Positions 18,793-28,065 are shown, counted from the stretch's first letter. The stretch is DNA of 64,000 nt from Desulfomonile tiedjei (GCA_016212925.1 JACRDF010000003.1:124001-188000), one strand, 5' to 3'. A program made the numbers and translations. The notes: generated from the sequence alone by a model not told the origin.

Positions 18793-19314
18793 CTATGGTT
18801 GGCCCAAGACGCGCGACACCAAGAAACTGAGGGAAGCAAATGCCGTGGACAACAAATTCCTGGGCAGCGTAAGCTCTGAATGAATTTGTTGGGGGATGTT
18901 ATTTGACGTAACCGTAGTTGCAAGGAAGAATGATCGTACGGCCTCCATCGTGTGATTATCGAAGCGGCCGCCCAGGCCTCGGATTTCGTCTGAAAGCGAT
19001 TTTGCTATCGCGCATGGAAAACTTACGACAGGTCCTCTGGACCATCCCCAATAGGTGATTTGTGAACGCCACCCGGTTTCGCTCATAATATGCAAATATC
19101 GGTGAAGAGCCGCACTGATTTGGTTGGGTCGCGGTCCCCCGGCTGCCTTGAGTCTGAAGAAATCTTCCTCGGTAACTGTGACAGTTACCAACTCGCGCCT
19201 GTTGGACCGCGCGCTAGGCTGCTCTTGAACCGTGATCTTCATTTTGTCTATGTTACTGCTTCGAAGGTGAACATCAGGGGGAACGAAATTGCGACTCAGG
19301 GGAGTCGTGCGCAT
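18793..19314 (-). CDS. Hypothetical protein with weak resemblance to BrnA/RHH-type antitoxins
   Basis: A segment near residues 40-80 (VTVTEEDFFRLKAAGGPRPN... then ISAALHRYLHIM) reads somewhat like the strand-helix-helix of BrnA or other ribbon-helix-helix proteins. The rest is unremarkable. No clear ribosome site precedes the ATG at 19314 or the internal one at 19242. No toxin-like partner is adjacent. It may be a decayed gene; I hold this call loosely. The intergenic DNA on both sides (18464-18792 and 19315-19684) shows nothing else. Confidence 0.4.
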   Translation of the reverse strand: MRTTPLSRNFVPPDVHLRSSNIDKMKITVQEQPSARSNRRELVTVTVTEEDFFRLKAAGGPRPNQISAALHRYLHIMSETGWRSQITYWGWSRGPVVSFPCAIAKSLSDEIRGLGGRFDNHTMEAVRSFFLATTVTSNNIPQQIHSELTLPRNLLSTAFASLSFLVSRVLGQP

Positions 19315-19684
19315 GAAATCACCACTTGTATCAGTCTACATAGGTAGGCATTTAAGAGTCAAGAAAAATCGCGCGATGGGCGGCTCTTGGAGCCGGTCAA
19401 CATCATATGGAGGCTCAAATAGGCCGCCATATAATTTTTGGCGTGCCAACCACCATAAGGCCGCTGGGACACCCTCGTCTGCGTCCAGCGGTACGGATGG
19501 CTAAATAATGAAGGCCTGAATTAGTGTCTGTATAGGGTAAACAATTATGATTGTGATGAACATAACATGCGAAAATTTTTGTGACGCTCTAGGAAGAAAT
19601 GAATCGGCGGATTTTAGGACACGAGGGTCGGTATCTTAAATGGTGCCGGTATGATCGCACATTCGTAGAGAAGACTCAGATCGG

Positions 19685-19726
19685 TTGACAGCCTACCGGG
19701 CAAAACGTAAGATTGAGTCTAACTCA
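19685..19726 (+). promoter_or_regulatory. Promoter with palindromic operator before the TetR gene
   Basis: TTGACA (19685-19690), a 17-base spacer and TAAGAT (19708-19713) form a sigma70-like promoter. TGAGT-CTA-ACTCA (19714-19726) lies exactly where transcription would start. A palindrome there, 14 bases before the TetR start codon, suggests autorepression. This is inference. Confidence 0.5.
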
Positions 19727-19740
19727 CCGAGGAGGGGTCA

Positions 19741-20391
19741 TTGGGAGTCTCAGCGACGTTTCGAGGGCTCGACGGCCGTAAGCAACAGCGGATCCTTTCC
19801 GCTGCCTTAACTGAATTCGCGGAAGAAGGGTATTCAGGCGCTTCCGTGAACGCGATAGTTAAGAGAGTCGGTATCTCCAAGGGGTCTCTTTTCAATTATT
19901 TTTACGATAAACGAGGCCTGTTCCATTTCGTCTTCGAAAAGGCCTTGGAAGCGGTTAAGGACTATCTTAAGGAGGTCAGAGACGAGACCTCTTCTGATGA
20001 CCTTTTCACCCGGCTTGAGAAATCACTCCTGGCCGGGGTGGCGTTCATTAAATCTCACCCCCGTGTATTCAAGATCTACCTGAGAGTCCTTTTCGAAAAT
20101 GGCCTGCCCGATAGGAATTCCCTCATCAAATCCATCCGGCGATTATCCATTCAATACTTGATTGAGTTTGTAGAAACGGCCAAATCCAGAGGAGAAGTTC
20201 AAAGCGATGTTGATGCCAAGGAAGCCGCATTCGTGATAGAGGCCGTTTTGGAGCGCTTTCTCCAGGTATATGGCGTCCAGTCTCTGGATGCGGGCCTCGG
20301 GCTGTACAAGGCTTCGGACGATGAGGTCAAGCGCTGGGCCAAGAGGGTTGTCAGCCTGCTGAGAACGGGCCTCGCCGGCTCCGGTGCCTAA
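19741..20391 (+). CDS. TetR/AcrR-family transcriptional regulator
   Basis: The N-terminal helix-turn-helix is classic: RILSAALTEFAEEGYSGASV followed by IVKRVGISKGSLFNYFYDKRGLF (about residues 17-60). A helical ligand-binding domain follows. The start is TTG, with GAGGAGGGG upstream. The stop shares one base with the mqnB start (TAATG), so regulator and menaquinone genes are one transcript. This makes it the leading candidate to control the menaquinone locus, probably in response to a small hydrophobic effector. Confidence 0.88.
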   Translation: MGVSATFRGLDGRKQQRILSAALTEFAEEGYSGASVNAIVKRVGISKGSLFNYFYDKRGLFHFVFEKALEAVKDYLKEVRDETSSDDLFTRLEKSLLAGVAFIKSHPRVFKIYLRVLFENGLPDRNSLIKSIRRLSIQYLIEFVETAKSRGEVQSDVDAKEAAFVIEAVLERFLQVYGVQSLDAGLGLYKASDDEVKRWAKRVVSLLRTGLAGSGA

Positions 20392-21086
20392 TGGTTACGT
20401 GTATCGTCGCAGCCCTCGACTCGGAGTTGGACCAGGCAAAAAAGGAACTCAACGCTCGTTTAAGCAGAACGGCTTCCGGGTTTATCTACTACATCGGAGT
20501 TCTGCGCCAAAACCCGATATATCTTGCTCCGGTGGGAGCAGGCATCGTCTCGGCCGCAGTGACTTTGGGACATCTCTTGACCCACATGAAGCCTGATCAA
20601 GTGATCATGGCAGGGTCAGCCGGGGCCCTACCCGGCTCGGGCTTGGAGATCGGTGACGTCGCAGTGGCCTCGTCGGAAATTCTGGCTGAATTGGGGATCT
20701 GCTCGGGGGAAGGTGTGGGTGAGGCCGATTCACTGAACTTGCTGGGGTTCAGGCAGACCATAGAGTTGGACGAGCATCTGGGTTGCTCTATCGTGGAGAA
20801 GGCTGAAAAAACATTCAAGGTGTATCGAGGCGTTTTCTTGAGCGTCGCAGGAGTGTCGAATCAACCGTCTCACGCTTTGACGAGAGCCGGTCGTTTCGGC
20901 GCACTGGTGGAAAATATGGAAGGGTATGCTCTGGCTCTGGCAGGAATGAGGTTCGGAATAAAAGTTGCCGAGGTGCGAGGAGTAAGCAACATTGCCGGCA
21001 TTCGCGACAAATCGGCCTGGAATCTGGACCTTGCCAACGAGCGGGCCCAATCGCTAGTCCTGAATTATTTGCGGAGGGAATATTGA
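20391..21086 (+). CDS. mqnB: Futalosine hydrolase
   Basis: MqnB removes hypoxanthine from futalosine to give dehypoxanthinyl futalosine. The 231-residue protein is a nucleoside phosphorylase/MTA-nucleosidase-like fold: PVGAGIVSAAVT near the N-terminus, GSAGALPGSGLEIGDV and the base/ribose site VENMEGYALALAGMRFG, then RGVSNIAGIRDKSAWNL. It overlaps the TetR gene by one base and mqnD by four. Its presence with an amidohydrolase at 25847 means that aminofutalosine is probably deaminated to futalosine before cleavage. Confidence 0.9.
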   Translation: MVTCIVAALDSELDQAKKELNARLSRTASGFIYYIGVLRQNPIYLAPVGAGIVSAAVTLGHLLTHMKPDQVIMAGSAGALPGSGLEIGDVAVASSEILAELGICSGEGVGEADSLNLLGFRQTIELDEHLGCSIVEKAEKTFKVYRGVFLSVAGVSNQPSHALTRAGRFGALVENMEGYALALAGMRFGIKVAEVRGVSNIAGIRDKSAWNLDLANERAQSLVLNYLRREY

Positions 21087-21919
21087 TTTCGCTCAAGATC
21101 GGTTATTCACCGTGCCCAAATGATACGTTCATCATGGCCGCTCTGGCGGAGAATCGCCTGGCCACTCCCTTGATGTTCGAGCCGGTGGTGGCTGACGTGG
21201 AAACCCTCAATCAGTGGGCTGTCGAAGAAAGGCTGGAAGTGACCAAACTGAGCTTCATGGCTCTAGGGCAGGTCAGGAATTCCTATGGCCTGCTATCCGC
21301 CGGTGGCGCTTTGGGTTGGGGATGCGGTCCTCTCCTAGTGGCCCGACCCGGCCGGACGGTTGCCGACTTGGGGCACGGAGTTGTGGCAGCCCCTGGGGCC
21401 ATGACAACTGCTGCACTCCTATTGAGCCTATTCCACGGCAAGCAGCCAAATTTCAGACATATGGTCTTTTCAGATGTCATGCCTGCCGTGGCAAGTGGAG
21501 AGGCCGACTTCGGACTGGTTATTCACGAAGGCCGCTTCACATTGGGGTCCTATGGACTGGAGTCATTGGTGGATCTGGGCTCCTGGTGGGAACAGGAAAC
21601 CGGCCGTCCCATTCCCCTCGGTGGAATTGCAGTTCGTCGCGACCTGGGTTATGAACTGGCGCAAATGGTGGATCAGGCCATTCGGGGATCTGTCCTGGAT
21701 GCGTTGGGTTCCCCGGATCAAACCATGAGTTATGTTCAGTCACACTCCCAGGAGATGGACCGGGATGTGATGGCTCAGCACATTAAGCTTTATGTCAATT
21801 CTTTCAGTGTTGACCTCTCCGAGGAAGGCCGGGAAGCAGTGGCTTTGCTCTTCGCAAAGGCCGAGGAAGCCGGTCTCCTACCTCGTTCGGCCATGCCTTT
21901 GATGGCCTTCCCTGTTTGA
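21083..21919 (+). CDS. mqnD: 1,4-dihydroxy-6-naphthoate synthase
   Basis: MqnD opens cyclic dehypoxanthinyl futalosine to 1,4-dihydroxy-6-naphthoate. The family mark SPCPNDTF lies at residues 9-16. The periplasmic-binding-like fold is evident from LLVARPGRTVADLG, GAMTTAALLLSLF and ADFGLVIHEGRFT. The start is a TTG overlapping the mqnB stop, with GGAGGGAA just before it. It ends five bases from the ubiA-like gene on the opposite strand, so the two menaquinone operons converge tail to tail with hardly any space for terminators. Confidence 0.93.
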   Translation: MISLKIGYSPCPNDTFIMAALAENRLATPLMFEPVVADVETLNQWAVEERLEVTKLSFMALGQVRNSYGLLSAGGALGWGCGPLLVARPGRTVADLGHGVVAAPGAMTTAALLLSLFHGKQPNFRHMVFSDVMPAVASGEADFGLVIHEGRFTLGSYGLESLVDLGSWWEQETGRPIPLGGIAVRRDLGYELAQMVDQAIRGSVLDALGSPDQTMSYVQSHSQEMDRDVMAQHIKLYVNSFSVDLSEEGREAVALLFAKAEEAGLLPRSAMPLMAFPV

Positions 21920-21924
21920 CAAAA

Positions 21925-22809
21925 TCACACCAGTCCTGAAGAAACCGCCGCGATCAAACTCAGAGAAACCATCGAATTTACCTTAAAGAAGGCCAAATCC
22001 AGCCGGGTCAAGTCGTCCGGCCTGACTATTCGATGCTCCCAGAGCAGCAAGCCCGCGGTTATCAGGCTCAGAATGTAGAATGACCAATTCAGGTTGGCCA
22101 GCGCGCCCGCTGAGAGGAAAAACGCGAATGCAAGCAGATGTGCCGCCCCGGCCAAACGCAAGGCCGCGCGGGTCCCCAACTTTGCGGGCAAGGAATGAAG
22201 CCCGCTTGTCCGATCGAAATCCACGTCTTGGCACGCGTATATCATGTCGAACCCTGCTACCCAGAAAACCACACCCAGGGCAAAAACCACCGGAATCCAA
22301 GACCATTGAGGTGTTACAGCCAGCCAACCGGCAATGGGAGCTAAACCAAGGCATAGTCCCAGAAAGATGTGGCACAACCAGGTAAAGCGCTTGGTATAGG
22401 AGTATCCGATCAATATGGCCAAGACCAGGGGAGAGAAGAAAAGGCATACTTCGTTCAGGCCCCATGCGGCCAGAAAGAAGACCGCGCAGGCCACCACAAC
22501 CAAACCCCAGGCCTGAGCGGGCCTAACAAGGCCTGAGGGGATTTCTCGTGCGGCGGTCCGGGGATTGGCCGCGTCCGAATGCCGGTCCACCACACGGTTG
22601 AAGGCCATGGCCGCGGCTCTGGCGCTCGCGAACGCGACGATGATAAGTGCCAGAACTTTGACCTCCGGGAGACCCCGCGCGGCTAGGATCGCGCCGGTCA
22701 GCGCCAAGGGGAAGCCGAACAACGTATGTTCGATCTTCACCAACGCCAGGAGTCTGCGGGTCGTTTCAACGAAACCGGCGGGAATGAGCATCGTGCAGCG
22801 CATATTCAT
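21925..22809 (-). CDS. mqnP: UbiA-family prenyltransferase of the futalosine pathway
   Basis: This integral membrane enzyme would attach the polyprenyl chain to 1,4-dihydroxy-6-naphthoate. The first Asp-rich motif is NRVVDRHSD at residues 71-79 and the second is YACQDVDFDRTSGLHS. Seven to nine hydrophobic segments are visible, as expected for UbiA proteins. It is the last gene of the minus-strand operon, 12 bases after the ubiD-like gene. Assignment as the menaquinone-specific member rests on context; on sequence alone 4-hydroxybenzoate prenyltransferase is possible. Confidence 0.87.
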   Translation of the reverse strand: MNMRCTMLIPAGFVETTRRLLALVKIEHTLFGFPLALTGAILAARGLPEVKVLALIIVAFASARAAAMAFNRVVDRHSDAANPRTAAREIPSGLVRPAQAWGLVVVACAVFFLAAWGLNEVCLFFSPLVLAILIGYSYTKRFTWLCHIFLGLCLGLAPIAGWLAVTPQWSWIPVVFALGVVFWVAGFDMIYACQDVDFDRTSGLHSLPAKLGTRAALRLAGAAHLLAFAFFLSAGALANLNWSFYILSLITAGLLLWEHRIVRPDDLTRLDLAFFKVNSMVSLSLIAAVSSGLV

Positions 22810-22821
22810 TCAAATGTGCTC

Positions 22822-24255
22822 TTATAGCTTCAACTTGTCCCAGATCGCGTCGACTCTGGCGACGACCTCGCCATCCATCCGGATCAGTTCGGGCCAGTCG
22901 CGGCTATAGCCTTCCTCAGGCCATTTGCGGGTGCAGTCAAACCCCATTTTGGAACCCAGGTGCGGCAATGACGAAGCGTGGTCAAGAGCGTCCACCGGAC
23001 CTTTTGCCAGACACAGGTCCCGGGCCGGATCGACGTTTGCGCCTAAATGAAACAGGACTTCGCCTGTGTCCTGAACATTGACCTCTCGGTCAAAGACCAT
23101 GATGATCTTGGTGAACATCATTTGGCCTAGACCCCACAGGGCATGCATAACCTTATGAGCGTGGCCGGGATAGCGCTTGTCGATGGAAACGAAACAAAGA
23201 TTGTGAAAAACACCTTCGATGGGCAGATTCATGTCCACGATCTCAGGCAGTTGGGTTCTGAGCAGAGGCAAGAACAGGCGCTCCGTAACTTTGCCCAGAA
23301 AAGCGTCCTCCATTGGGGGCCTTCCCACGATCGTGGCCGGATACATGGGCTTGCTCCGCCTGGTAATTGCCGTCAAGTGAAATACCGGATAATGATCCGC
23401 AGGCGAATAGAACCCTGTATGATCGCCGAAGGGTCCCTCCACCCGCGTCTCGCCCGGCAGGACATAGCCTTCGAGAACGAATTGCGACTCCGCAGGAACT
23501 TCCAGGTCGCATGTAATGCACTTGACTACTGGCACCCGCTTTTGTCTGAGGAACCCTGCCAGAAGGAGTTCATCCACGTCCTCCGGCATCGGGGCAATGG
23601 CCGCGTACGTGGTTATTGGATCCGGCCCCAGGGCCACGGCGACCGGCAGCTTGTCTTTGGCTCGGCGGAAATGCGTTGCCCCTCCTTTGTGTATATGCCA
23701 ATGCATGCCGGCTGTCCGGTCGTCATATATCTGCATCCTATACATACCCACATTGCGCCTGCCGGTGTCGGGATCACGCGTTATCACCACGGGAAGAGTG
23801 ATGAACGGTCCTCCATCTAGGGGCCAGCATGTCAATACCGGCAGCTCTCGCAGATTAGCCTCGGTGGTCTGGACAATCTCCTGGCACGCCGCGTCTTTGA
23901 CCTGCTTGGGTAACGCGGAAGCCAATTCCTTCAGTTTGGGGAATAGCTTGATTTTTTCGACAAAGCTGCCCGGCGGCTTCATCTCGAGAAATTCTTTGAA
24001 TCGCCCGCCTAAGCCATCCAGGCCCTCGGTATTGAATATCCACTTGATCCGTTCCAATGAGCCATACACATTGGTTAATACAGGAAAGTCATAGTTAGTG
24101 GGACGCTCGAAGAGAAGAGCCGGTCCGGCCTTTTTCACGACTCGATCGGTCACTTCCGTGATTTCCAGACACGGACTGACACTCTCTTTAATTCGAGCCA
24201 ACTGGCCTCGGTCTTCGAGGAAGTTCACCAGATCTTGCAGACTGTCAAAAGGCAT
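22822..24255 (-). CDS. mqnL: UbiD-family decarboxylase, menaquinone type
   Basis: The 477-residue product is a full-length UbiD protein, a prenylated-FMN decarboxylase. It opens with SLQDLVNFLEDRGQLARI, then PALLFERP, MYRMQIYDDRTAGMHWH, EGPFGDHTGFYSP and the C-terminal SLPHLGSKMGFDCTRKWPEE. In this pathway it would decarboxylate the prenylated 6-naphthoate. Its start codon abuts the stop of the aldolase-like gene. The UbiX partner (MqnM) that makes the cofactor is not in this window. Confidence 0.87.
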   Translation of the reverse strand: MPFDSLQDLVNFLEDRGQLARIKESVSPCLEITEVTDRVVKKAGPALLFERPTNYDFPVLTNVYGSLERIKWIFNTEGLDGLGGRFKEFLEMKPPGSFVEKIKLFPKLKELASALPKQVKDAACQEIVQTTEANLRELPVLTCWPLDGGPFITLPVVITRDPDTGRRNVGMYRMQIYDDRTAGMHWHIHKGGATHFRRAKDKLPVAVALGPDPITTYAAIAPMPEDVDELLLAGFLRQKRVPVVKCITCDLEVPAESQFVLEGYVLPGETRVEGPFGDHTGFYSPADHYPVFHLTAITRRSKPMYPATIVGRPPMEDAFLGKVTERLFLPLLRTQLPEIVDMNLPIEGVFHNLCFVSIDKRYPGHAHKVMHALWGLGQMMFTKIIMVFDREVNVQDTGEVLFHLGANVDPARDLCLAKGPVDALDHASSLPHLGSKMGFDCTRKWPEEGYSRDWPELIRMDGEVVARVDAIWDKLKL

Positions 24256-25053
24256 TTATGACCCCACACTCCTTGCCAAGGGCAGCGCCTTAGGGAAACC
24301 TGCGGAGGGGTGGACCAACCGCAATAGCCTTCTCAGGACAGCGGCCGGGTCAGAGTCCTGAAACACATTACGACCGGCAGCCACACCCGCGGCTCCTACG
24401 GCCAAAGCTGTTTCCACACGCCTCTCCAGGCTCTCCACGGAGGCATGGCGATCGCCGCCGGCGACGACCACTCCAACCGGGCATCCTGCCACAATTTCGG
24501 TGAAGGCTTCAACCGAACCCGGCCAGGGCAATTTCACCAGGTCGGCACCCAACTCTGCGCAGGCACGGGCGGCAACAGCCAGTCCCTTGGGATCGTTTTC
24601 CGCCAGCGTTCCTCCCCTCAGGTAAGCCATGACCAGCAACGGCATGCCCAGCGCCAGACAGCGATCAGCCACTTTGCCGAGATCGGCGAGCATTTCCGTT
24701 TCCTTTGGTCCGCTGAAGTTCACATGAACGGAGACGCCGTCAGCGCCGAGGGCCATCGCGTCGTCAACTCCGGTGACGAGCGCCTTGGCGCCCTGAGCGT
24801 AAAGGTTGGTGGCCGCGGACAGATGAATAATAAGCCCCATGCCCGAATCGGCGTCCCGCGGCAAATAGCGCACCAGGCCTTTGTGAATTATAACTGCATC
24901 AGGGCCTGCATGACAGATGCGCGCCAGCGCTGTCTTGGGGGATACCAGGCCTGGAATCGGCCCCACGGTTACTCCGTGATCGAGTGGCACAATCACGGTC
25001 CTCCCATCAAGGGGATTTACAATCCTCCTGAGACGCCAAGCCTTCCCGTCCAT
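24256..25053 (-). CDS. AroA'-type (2-amino-3,7-dideoxy-heptulosonate) synthase, DhnA aldolase family
   Basis: The protein is a class I DhnA aldolase. Asp25 (VPLDHG), Tyr144 (MAYLRGG) and the Schiff-base Lys174 (DLVKLPWPG) fit the catalytic residues of archaeal AroA' (MJ0400-like), which condenses a deoxyketohexose phosphate with aspartate semialdehyde. That product is the substrate of AroB', encoded divergently at 29312. The 265-residue length is normal. It overlaps the mqnA 3' end by 37 bases, and GGAGAGG precedes its ATG. Plain fructose-bisphosphate aldolase is the alternative; the company of AroB' argues against it. Confidence 0.82.
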   Translation of the reverse strand: MDGKAWRLRRIVNPLDGRTVIVPLDHGVTVGPIPGLVSPKTALARICHAGPDAVIIHKGLVRYLPRDADSGMGLIIHLSAATNLYAQGAKALVTGVDDAMALGADGVSVHVNFSGPKETEMLADLGKVADRCLALGMPLLVMAYLRGGTLAENDPKGLAVAARACAELGADLVKLPWPGSVEAFTEIVAGCPVGVVVAGGDRHASVESLERRVETALAVGAAGVAAGRNVFQDSDPAAVLRRLLRLVHPSAGFPKALPLARSVGS

Positions 25054-25856
25054 TGCCCTACCTCTCCAAAACGCCTGAGCGAACCGGGATCGTGGCCAAG
25101 CAATGCCAAGAAGTGCGTAAGTCCGCTCCAGAGTTCGTTATCAAGGTCAAAGACCAGTTTAGCAAAGTAACTTTCGATCTTTTGTGCATCCAAGCCGGTC
25201 ACATTGGCGGCTTCGTCCATCACTTTCCGGTTCTCGGCCAGGCCTTGAGCACGCGAGGCGCGTAGAAGGTCGTAAAGCATCCTGGTTTCCCAGGGGTTTT
25301 CCTCGACGAATGCCCGTCGAACGCACCACAAACCGAAAACAAAACCTCTGCCCGTATAATCGCGCCATGCCCGCCCCAGGTCGTAGACAAAGCCGGCCGG
25401 ATTGGACTGTGCGGTCTTGAGCGCGGGATCGCCAATGAGAAGCCGCGGAACGGTTCTTCCATTCTCGGTCACCAATTTCGCTTCCACCTTCCAGTGGTGC
25501 GACAACAGGATTTGTAGAAGCCGCACCGCTGTGGCAGACTCAGCTGTTACGGCTATGGATCGGCCTCCAAGTTGCTCCACCGGTACGTCGGACTGTAGTA
25601 TGACGCTCCCCACATCGCCTCGGCATCCGATGCACAAATGGTCAAAGACCAGCCAGTCCGCGGCATGCTCCGCAGCGGCAACCGACGAGACCGGACTCGC
25701 GTCCAATTGTCCTTCTGCCAGCAGACGATTCAAGGTGGTTGGAGTTCCTCGCCTCAAGGTGACCAAGTCGCCGAAGCCCCCATTCACGAGCCCCCAGTCC
25801 ACGGGGAGAGTGTTGATATACGCCATGCGCCCAAGTCTGATCGGATTCATAGCCAT
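25017..25856 (-). CDS. mqnA: Chorismate dehydratase
   Basis: MqnA converts chorismate to 3-(1-carboxyvinyloxy)benzoate, the committed step to menaquinone in this route. The protein has the binding-protein-like fold shared with MqnD. Family wording includes RLGRMAYINTLPV at the N-terminus, LRRGTPTTLNRLLAEGQLDAS, SSVAAAEH and SVILQSDVPVEQL. At 279 residues it is typical. It overlaps the amidohydrolase gene by 10 bases. Either of two ATGs (25856 or 25850) could be the start. Confidence 0.92.
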   Translation of the reverse strand: MAMNPIRLGRMAYINTLPVDWGLVNGGFGDLVTLRRGTPTTLNRLLAEGQLDASPVSSVAAAEHAADWLVFDHLCIGCRGDVGSVILQSDVPVEQLGGRSIAVTAESATAVRLLQILLSHHWKVEAKLVTENGRTVPRLLIGDPALKTAQSNPAGFVYDLGRAWRDYTGRGFVFGLWCVRRAFVEENPWETRMLYDLLRASRAQGLAENRKVMDEAANVTGLDAQKIESYFAKLVFDLDNELWSGLTHFLALLGHDPGSLRRFGEVGQWTGRLGVSGGL

Positions 25857-27004
25857 TCCACCCGGTCAGGTCTCCCCGCGACCAATTGAAGCGCAGCCTC
25901 TTGCCCGGAGCCGGCAGCAATGTCCACATAGATCAGGTAGGCCCTTTGCCCGGGCTCTACGGTCCCCATGTCAGGCTTGTCCAAGGCCTTCGCTGCATTG
26001 ACCGTGGCGAAAGCCAGCAACCTGTCCGGGCTCAGACCAGGATATCTCTCGCTGACGAAAGCCATCTCGTCGAACAGACTCAACGACCACGCGCTTGCCG
26101 CCGAGTCCGTTCCCAGGGCCGGTGCTAGACCGGCTGCAAGCAAAGCCTGAATGTCCGGCAATTGGCCATGTAGCAGGAAATTAGACCTGGGGCACACACA
26201 AACGGCTGTCCGCGTATCGGCCAAAACGGCCATCTCCGCGTCATCGACTTGCAGCAGGTGGACCGCCAAGGTTCCCGGACCGAGCAGGCCGAGCCGGACA
26301 GCCCTATGCACAGGCCGCTCGCCTCCTATCCCCCAGTGCGCGAAATCTATCCCTCGTGAATCGAGAAGTTCAGCCCACGGCCCATTGCCGCATTCTAGGA
26401 ACTCGGTCTCAGCGTCGGATTCGGCCAAATGGATTGAAAAAATACGGTTTTGCTCCAAGGTTGCCGACTTAAGAGACCTCAAAACATTCGGAGCCGTAGT
26501 GTGGAGACCGTGACCGGCAAACGAAAAGGTCAGCCCGTTTTCATCGCGGGGCAAAGCCCTCTGTTCGCAGGAATTGCCAAGGACCTCCTCGAAGACGATC
26601 CCTTCCAACCCATTGGCCCTCATTGCGGTTGCGCCCGGCTCCGCGGGCCCCACTTCCGCGACCAGCCCAGTGCCGGAATCTTTGATGCCCTGTGCAGCTC
26701 TTGCGGCTGCCGACGAAATCTCCTCCGCGGACAGCCCGGATCTGGCCGTTATCAATTCCTGCACCCAATTGACAAATCCTTTTCCGGTGTCCAGCCGCCC
26801 GTGGAGCGCGGACAAGCTCAAATGAGTGTGAGCATTTATCAAGGCAGGCATTATGACACCAGGCCCGTGGTCGATGATTTCCGCGCCGGCCCTGCTCTTG
26901 CCGATTTGTGCAATACCGCCGTCGACGACTTCAACCATGCCGTTCTCGATCCACACGCCAGGCTTCACTAAGATCCAGCCGGCCCTGTGAACCCTCTTTC
27001 TCAT
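25847..27004 (-). CDS. mqnX: Aminofutalosine deaminase-type amidohydrolase (MqnX-like)
   Basis: This is a metal-dependent amidohydrolase of the chlorohydrolase/adenosine-deaminase-like group. The metal-binding motif NAHTHLS lies at residues 57-63. GHGLHTTAP, SIHLAESDAETEF, AVHLLQVDDAE, CVCPRSN and LGTDSAAS follow in the usual order. In this operon the natural role is deamination of 6-amino-6-deoxyfutalosine (made by MqnE) to futalosine (cleaved by MqnB). It overlaps mqnC by four bases (ATGA). Confidence 0.87.
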   Translation of the reverse strand: MRKRVHRAGWILVKPGVWIENGMVEVVDGGIAQIGKSRAGAEIIDHGPGVIMPALINAHTHLSLSALHGRLDTGKGFVNWVQELITARSGLSAEEISSAAARAAQGIKDSGTGLVAEVGPAEPGATAMRANGLEGIVFEEVLGNSCEQRALPRDENGLTFSFAGHGLHTTAPNVLRSLKSATLEQNRIFSIHLAESDAETEFLECGNGPWAELLDSRGIDFAHWGIGGERPVHRAVRLGLLGPGTLAVHLLQVDDAEMAVLADTRTAVCVCPRSNFLLHGQLPDIQALLAAGLAPALGTDSAASAWSLSLFDEMAFVSERYPGLSPDRLLAFATVNAAKALDKPDMGTVEPGQRAYLIYVDIAAGSGQEAALQLVAGRPDRVEWL

Positions 27005-28065
27005 TGGGTCTCCTGCACTCGCTCGTGGACATTGTCCCGCTGCTCGGAAGCGAAGCCGGCTGTTTCGATGAGGCGAATCATCTCGGTTAGGCTTAAGCGG
27101 TGCCCCACTCCTGCGGCTGCAACAACGTTCTCTTCGATCATTGTAGATCCAAGGTCATCTGCGCCGAAAAACAGGGCCACTTGCCCGATCTTGGCTCCCT
27201 GCGTGACCCACGAAGCCTGCACATGCCGAAAGTTGTCCAAAACCAGTCTGGCAATCGCGAGCATGCGCAGATAGGCCGGTCCGCCGGTCCGCTTGACTTG
27301 AATAGTGTTTGCCCCGGGCTGGTAAGGCCACGTAATGAAGGACGTAAAGCCGCCGGTTTGATCTTGGAGGCGCCGCAATCTAAACAGGTGGATCAAGCGT
27401 TCATTCGCGGTCTCAATATGCCCGAACATCATGGTTGCGGTAGTCTTCAGACCCAGGCCATGAGCTACAGCCATGACATCGAGCCATTCTCTGCTGTTGG
27501 TTTTTCCGGGGGAGACCACGCGACGCACCCTGTCACTGAGGATCTCTCCGCCGCCTCCGGGCATGGAGTTCAGACCGGCTTTCACGAAGCGCTCCAGGAC
27601 CCGAGCCGTCGTCAACCCGTTTCGTTGTGCCAGGAAATGAATTTCAGGGGGAGAATAACCGTGCAATTTTAGACCGAGTGAGCGGATGAGCCGGATTGCG
27701 GCTTCGTGCCACTCAAGGTCCAGGTCCGGGTTCAGGCCGCCCTGAAAGAGTATGTGCGTTCCTCCCAGCGCTTTGGTTTCTTCGACCTTGGCCGCCAACG
27801 CTGCCTGGTCAAGGATATAGGCTTGGTCATGGCCTTTTGCGCGCCAGAATGCACAGAACTGACAACCCGATGTGCAAACGTTGGTGTAATTGATGTTCCG
27901 GTCGATTGCGTACGTCACCACACGCCGAGGATTGTGGCGGAACCTGGCAAGTTCAGCCAGTTGCCCCAAAGTAAGAAGATCTGCCTGTTCGTACAGGGTC
28001 TTGGCTGCCTTGAATGACAGGCGCTGTCCTTGCTCCGCCGCGCAGATGGCCTGATCCGGATTCAT
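27001..28065 (-). CDS. mqnC: Cyclic dehypoxanthinyl futalosine synthase, radical SAM
   Basis: MqnC forms the spiro-cyclic intermediate using a 4Fe-4S-SAM radical. The cluster motif CTSGCQFC has cysteines 64, 68 and 71. TYAIDRNINYTNVC, ILFQGGLNPDLDLEWH, GYSPPEIHF, MPGGGGEIL and MMFGHIETANERL are family landmarks. At 354 residues it is normal in size. It overlaps mqnE by four bases, and it is clearly paralogous to MqnE next door. Confidence 0.93.
   Translation of the reverse strand: MNPDQAICAAEQGQRLSFKAAKTLYEQADLLTLGQLAELARFRHNPRRVVTYAIDRNINYTNVCTSGCQFCAFWRAKGHDQAYILDQAALAAKVEETKALGGTHILFQGGLNPDLDLEWHEAAIRLIRSLGLKLHGYSPPEIHFLAQRNGLTTARVLERFVKAGLNSMPGGGGEILSDRVRRVVSPGKTNSREWLDVMAVAHGLGLKTTATMMFGHIETANERLIHLFRLRRLQDQTGGFTSFITWPYQPGANTIQVKRTGGPAYLRMLAIARLVLDNFRHVQASWVTQGAKIGQVALFFGADDLGSTMIEENVVAAAGVGHRLSLTEMIRLIETAGFASEQRDNVHERVQETQ

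Noticed and set aside
23143-24094. Plus-strand frames opposite the ubiD-like gene
   Set aside because: They are shadows of a well-conserved UbiD protein and carry no motif or ribosome site.
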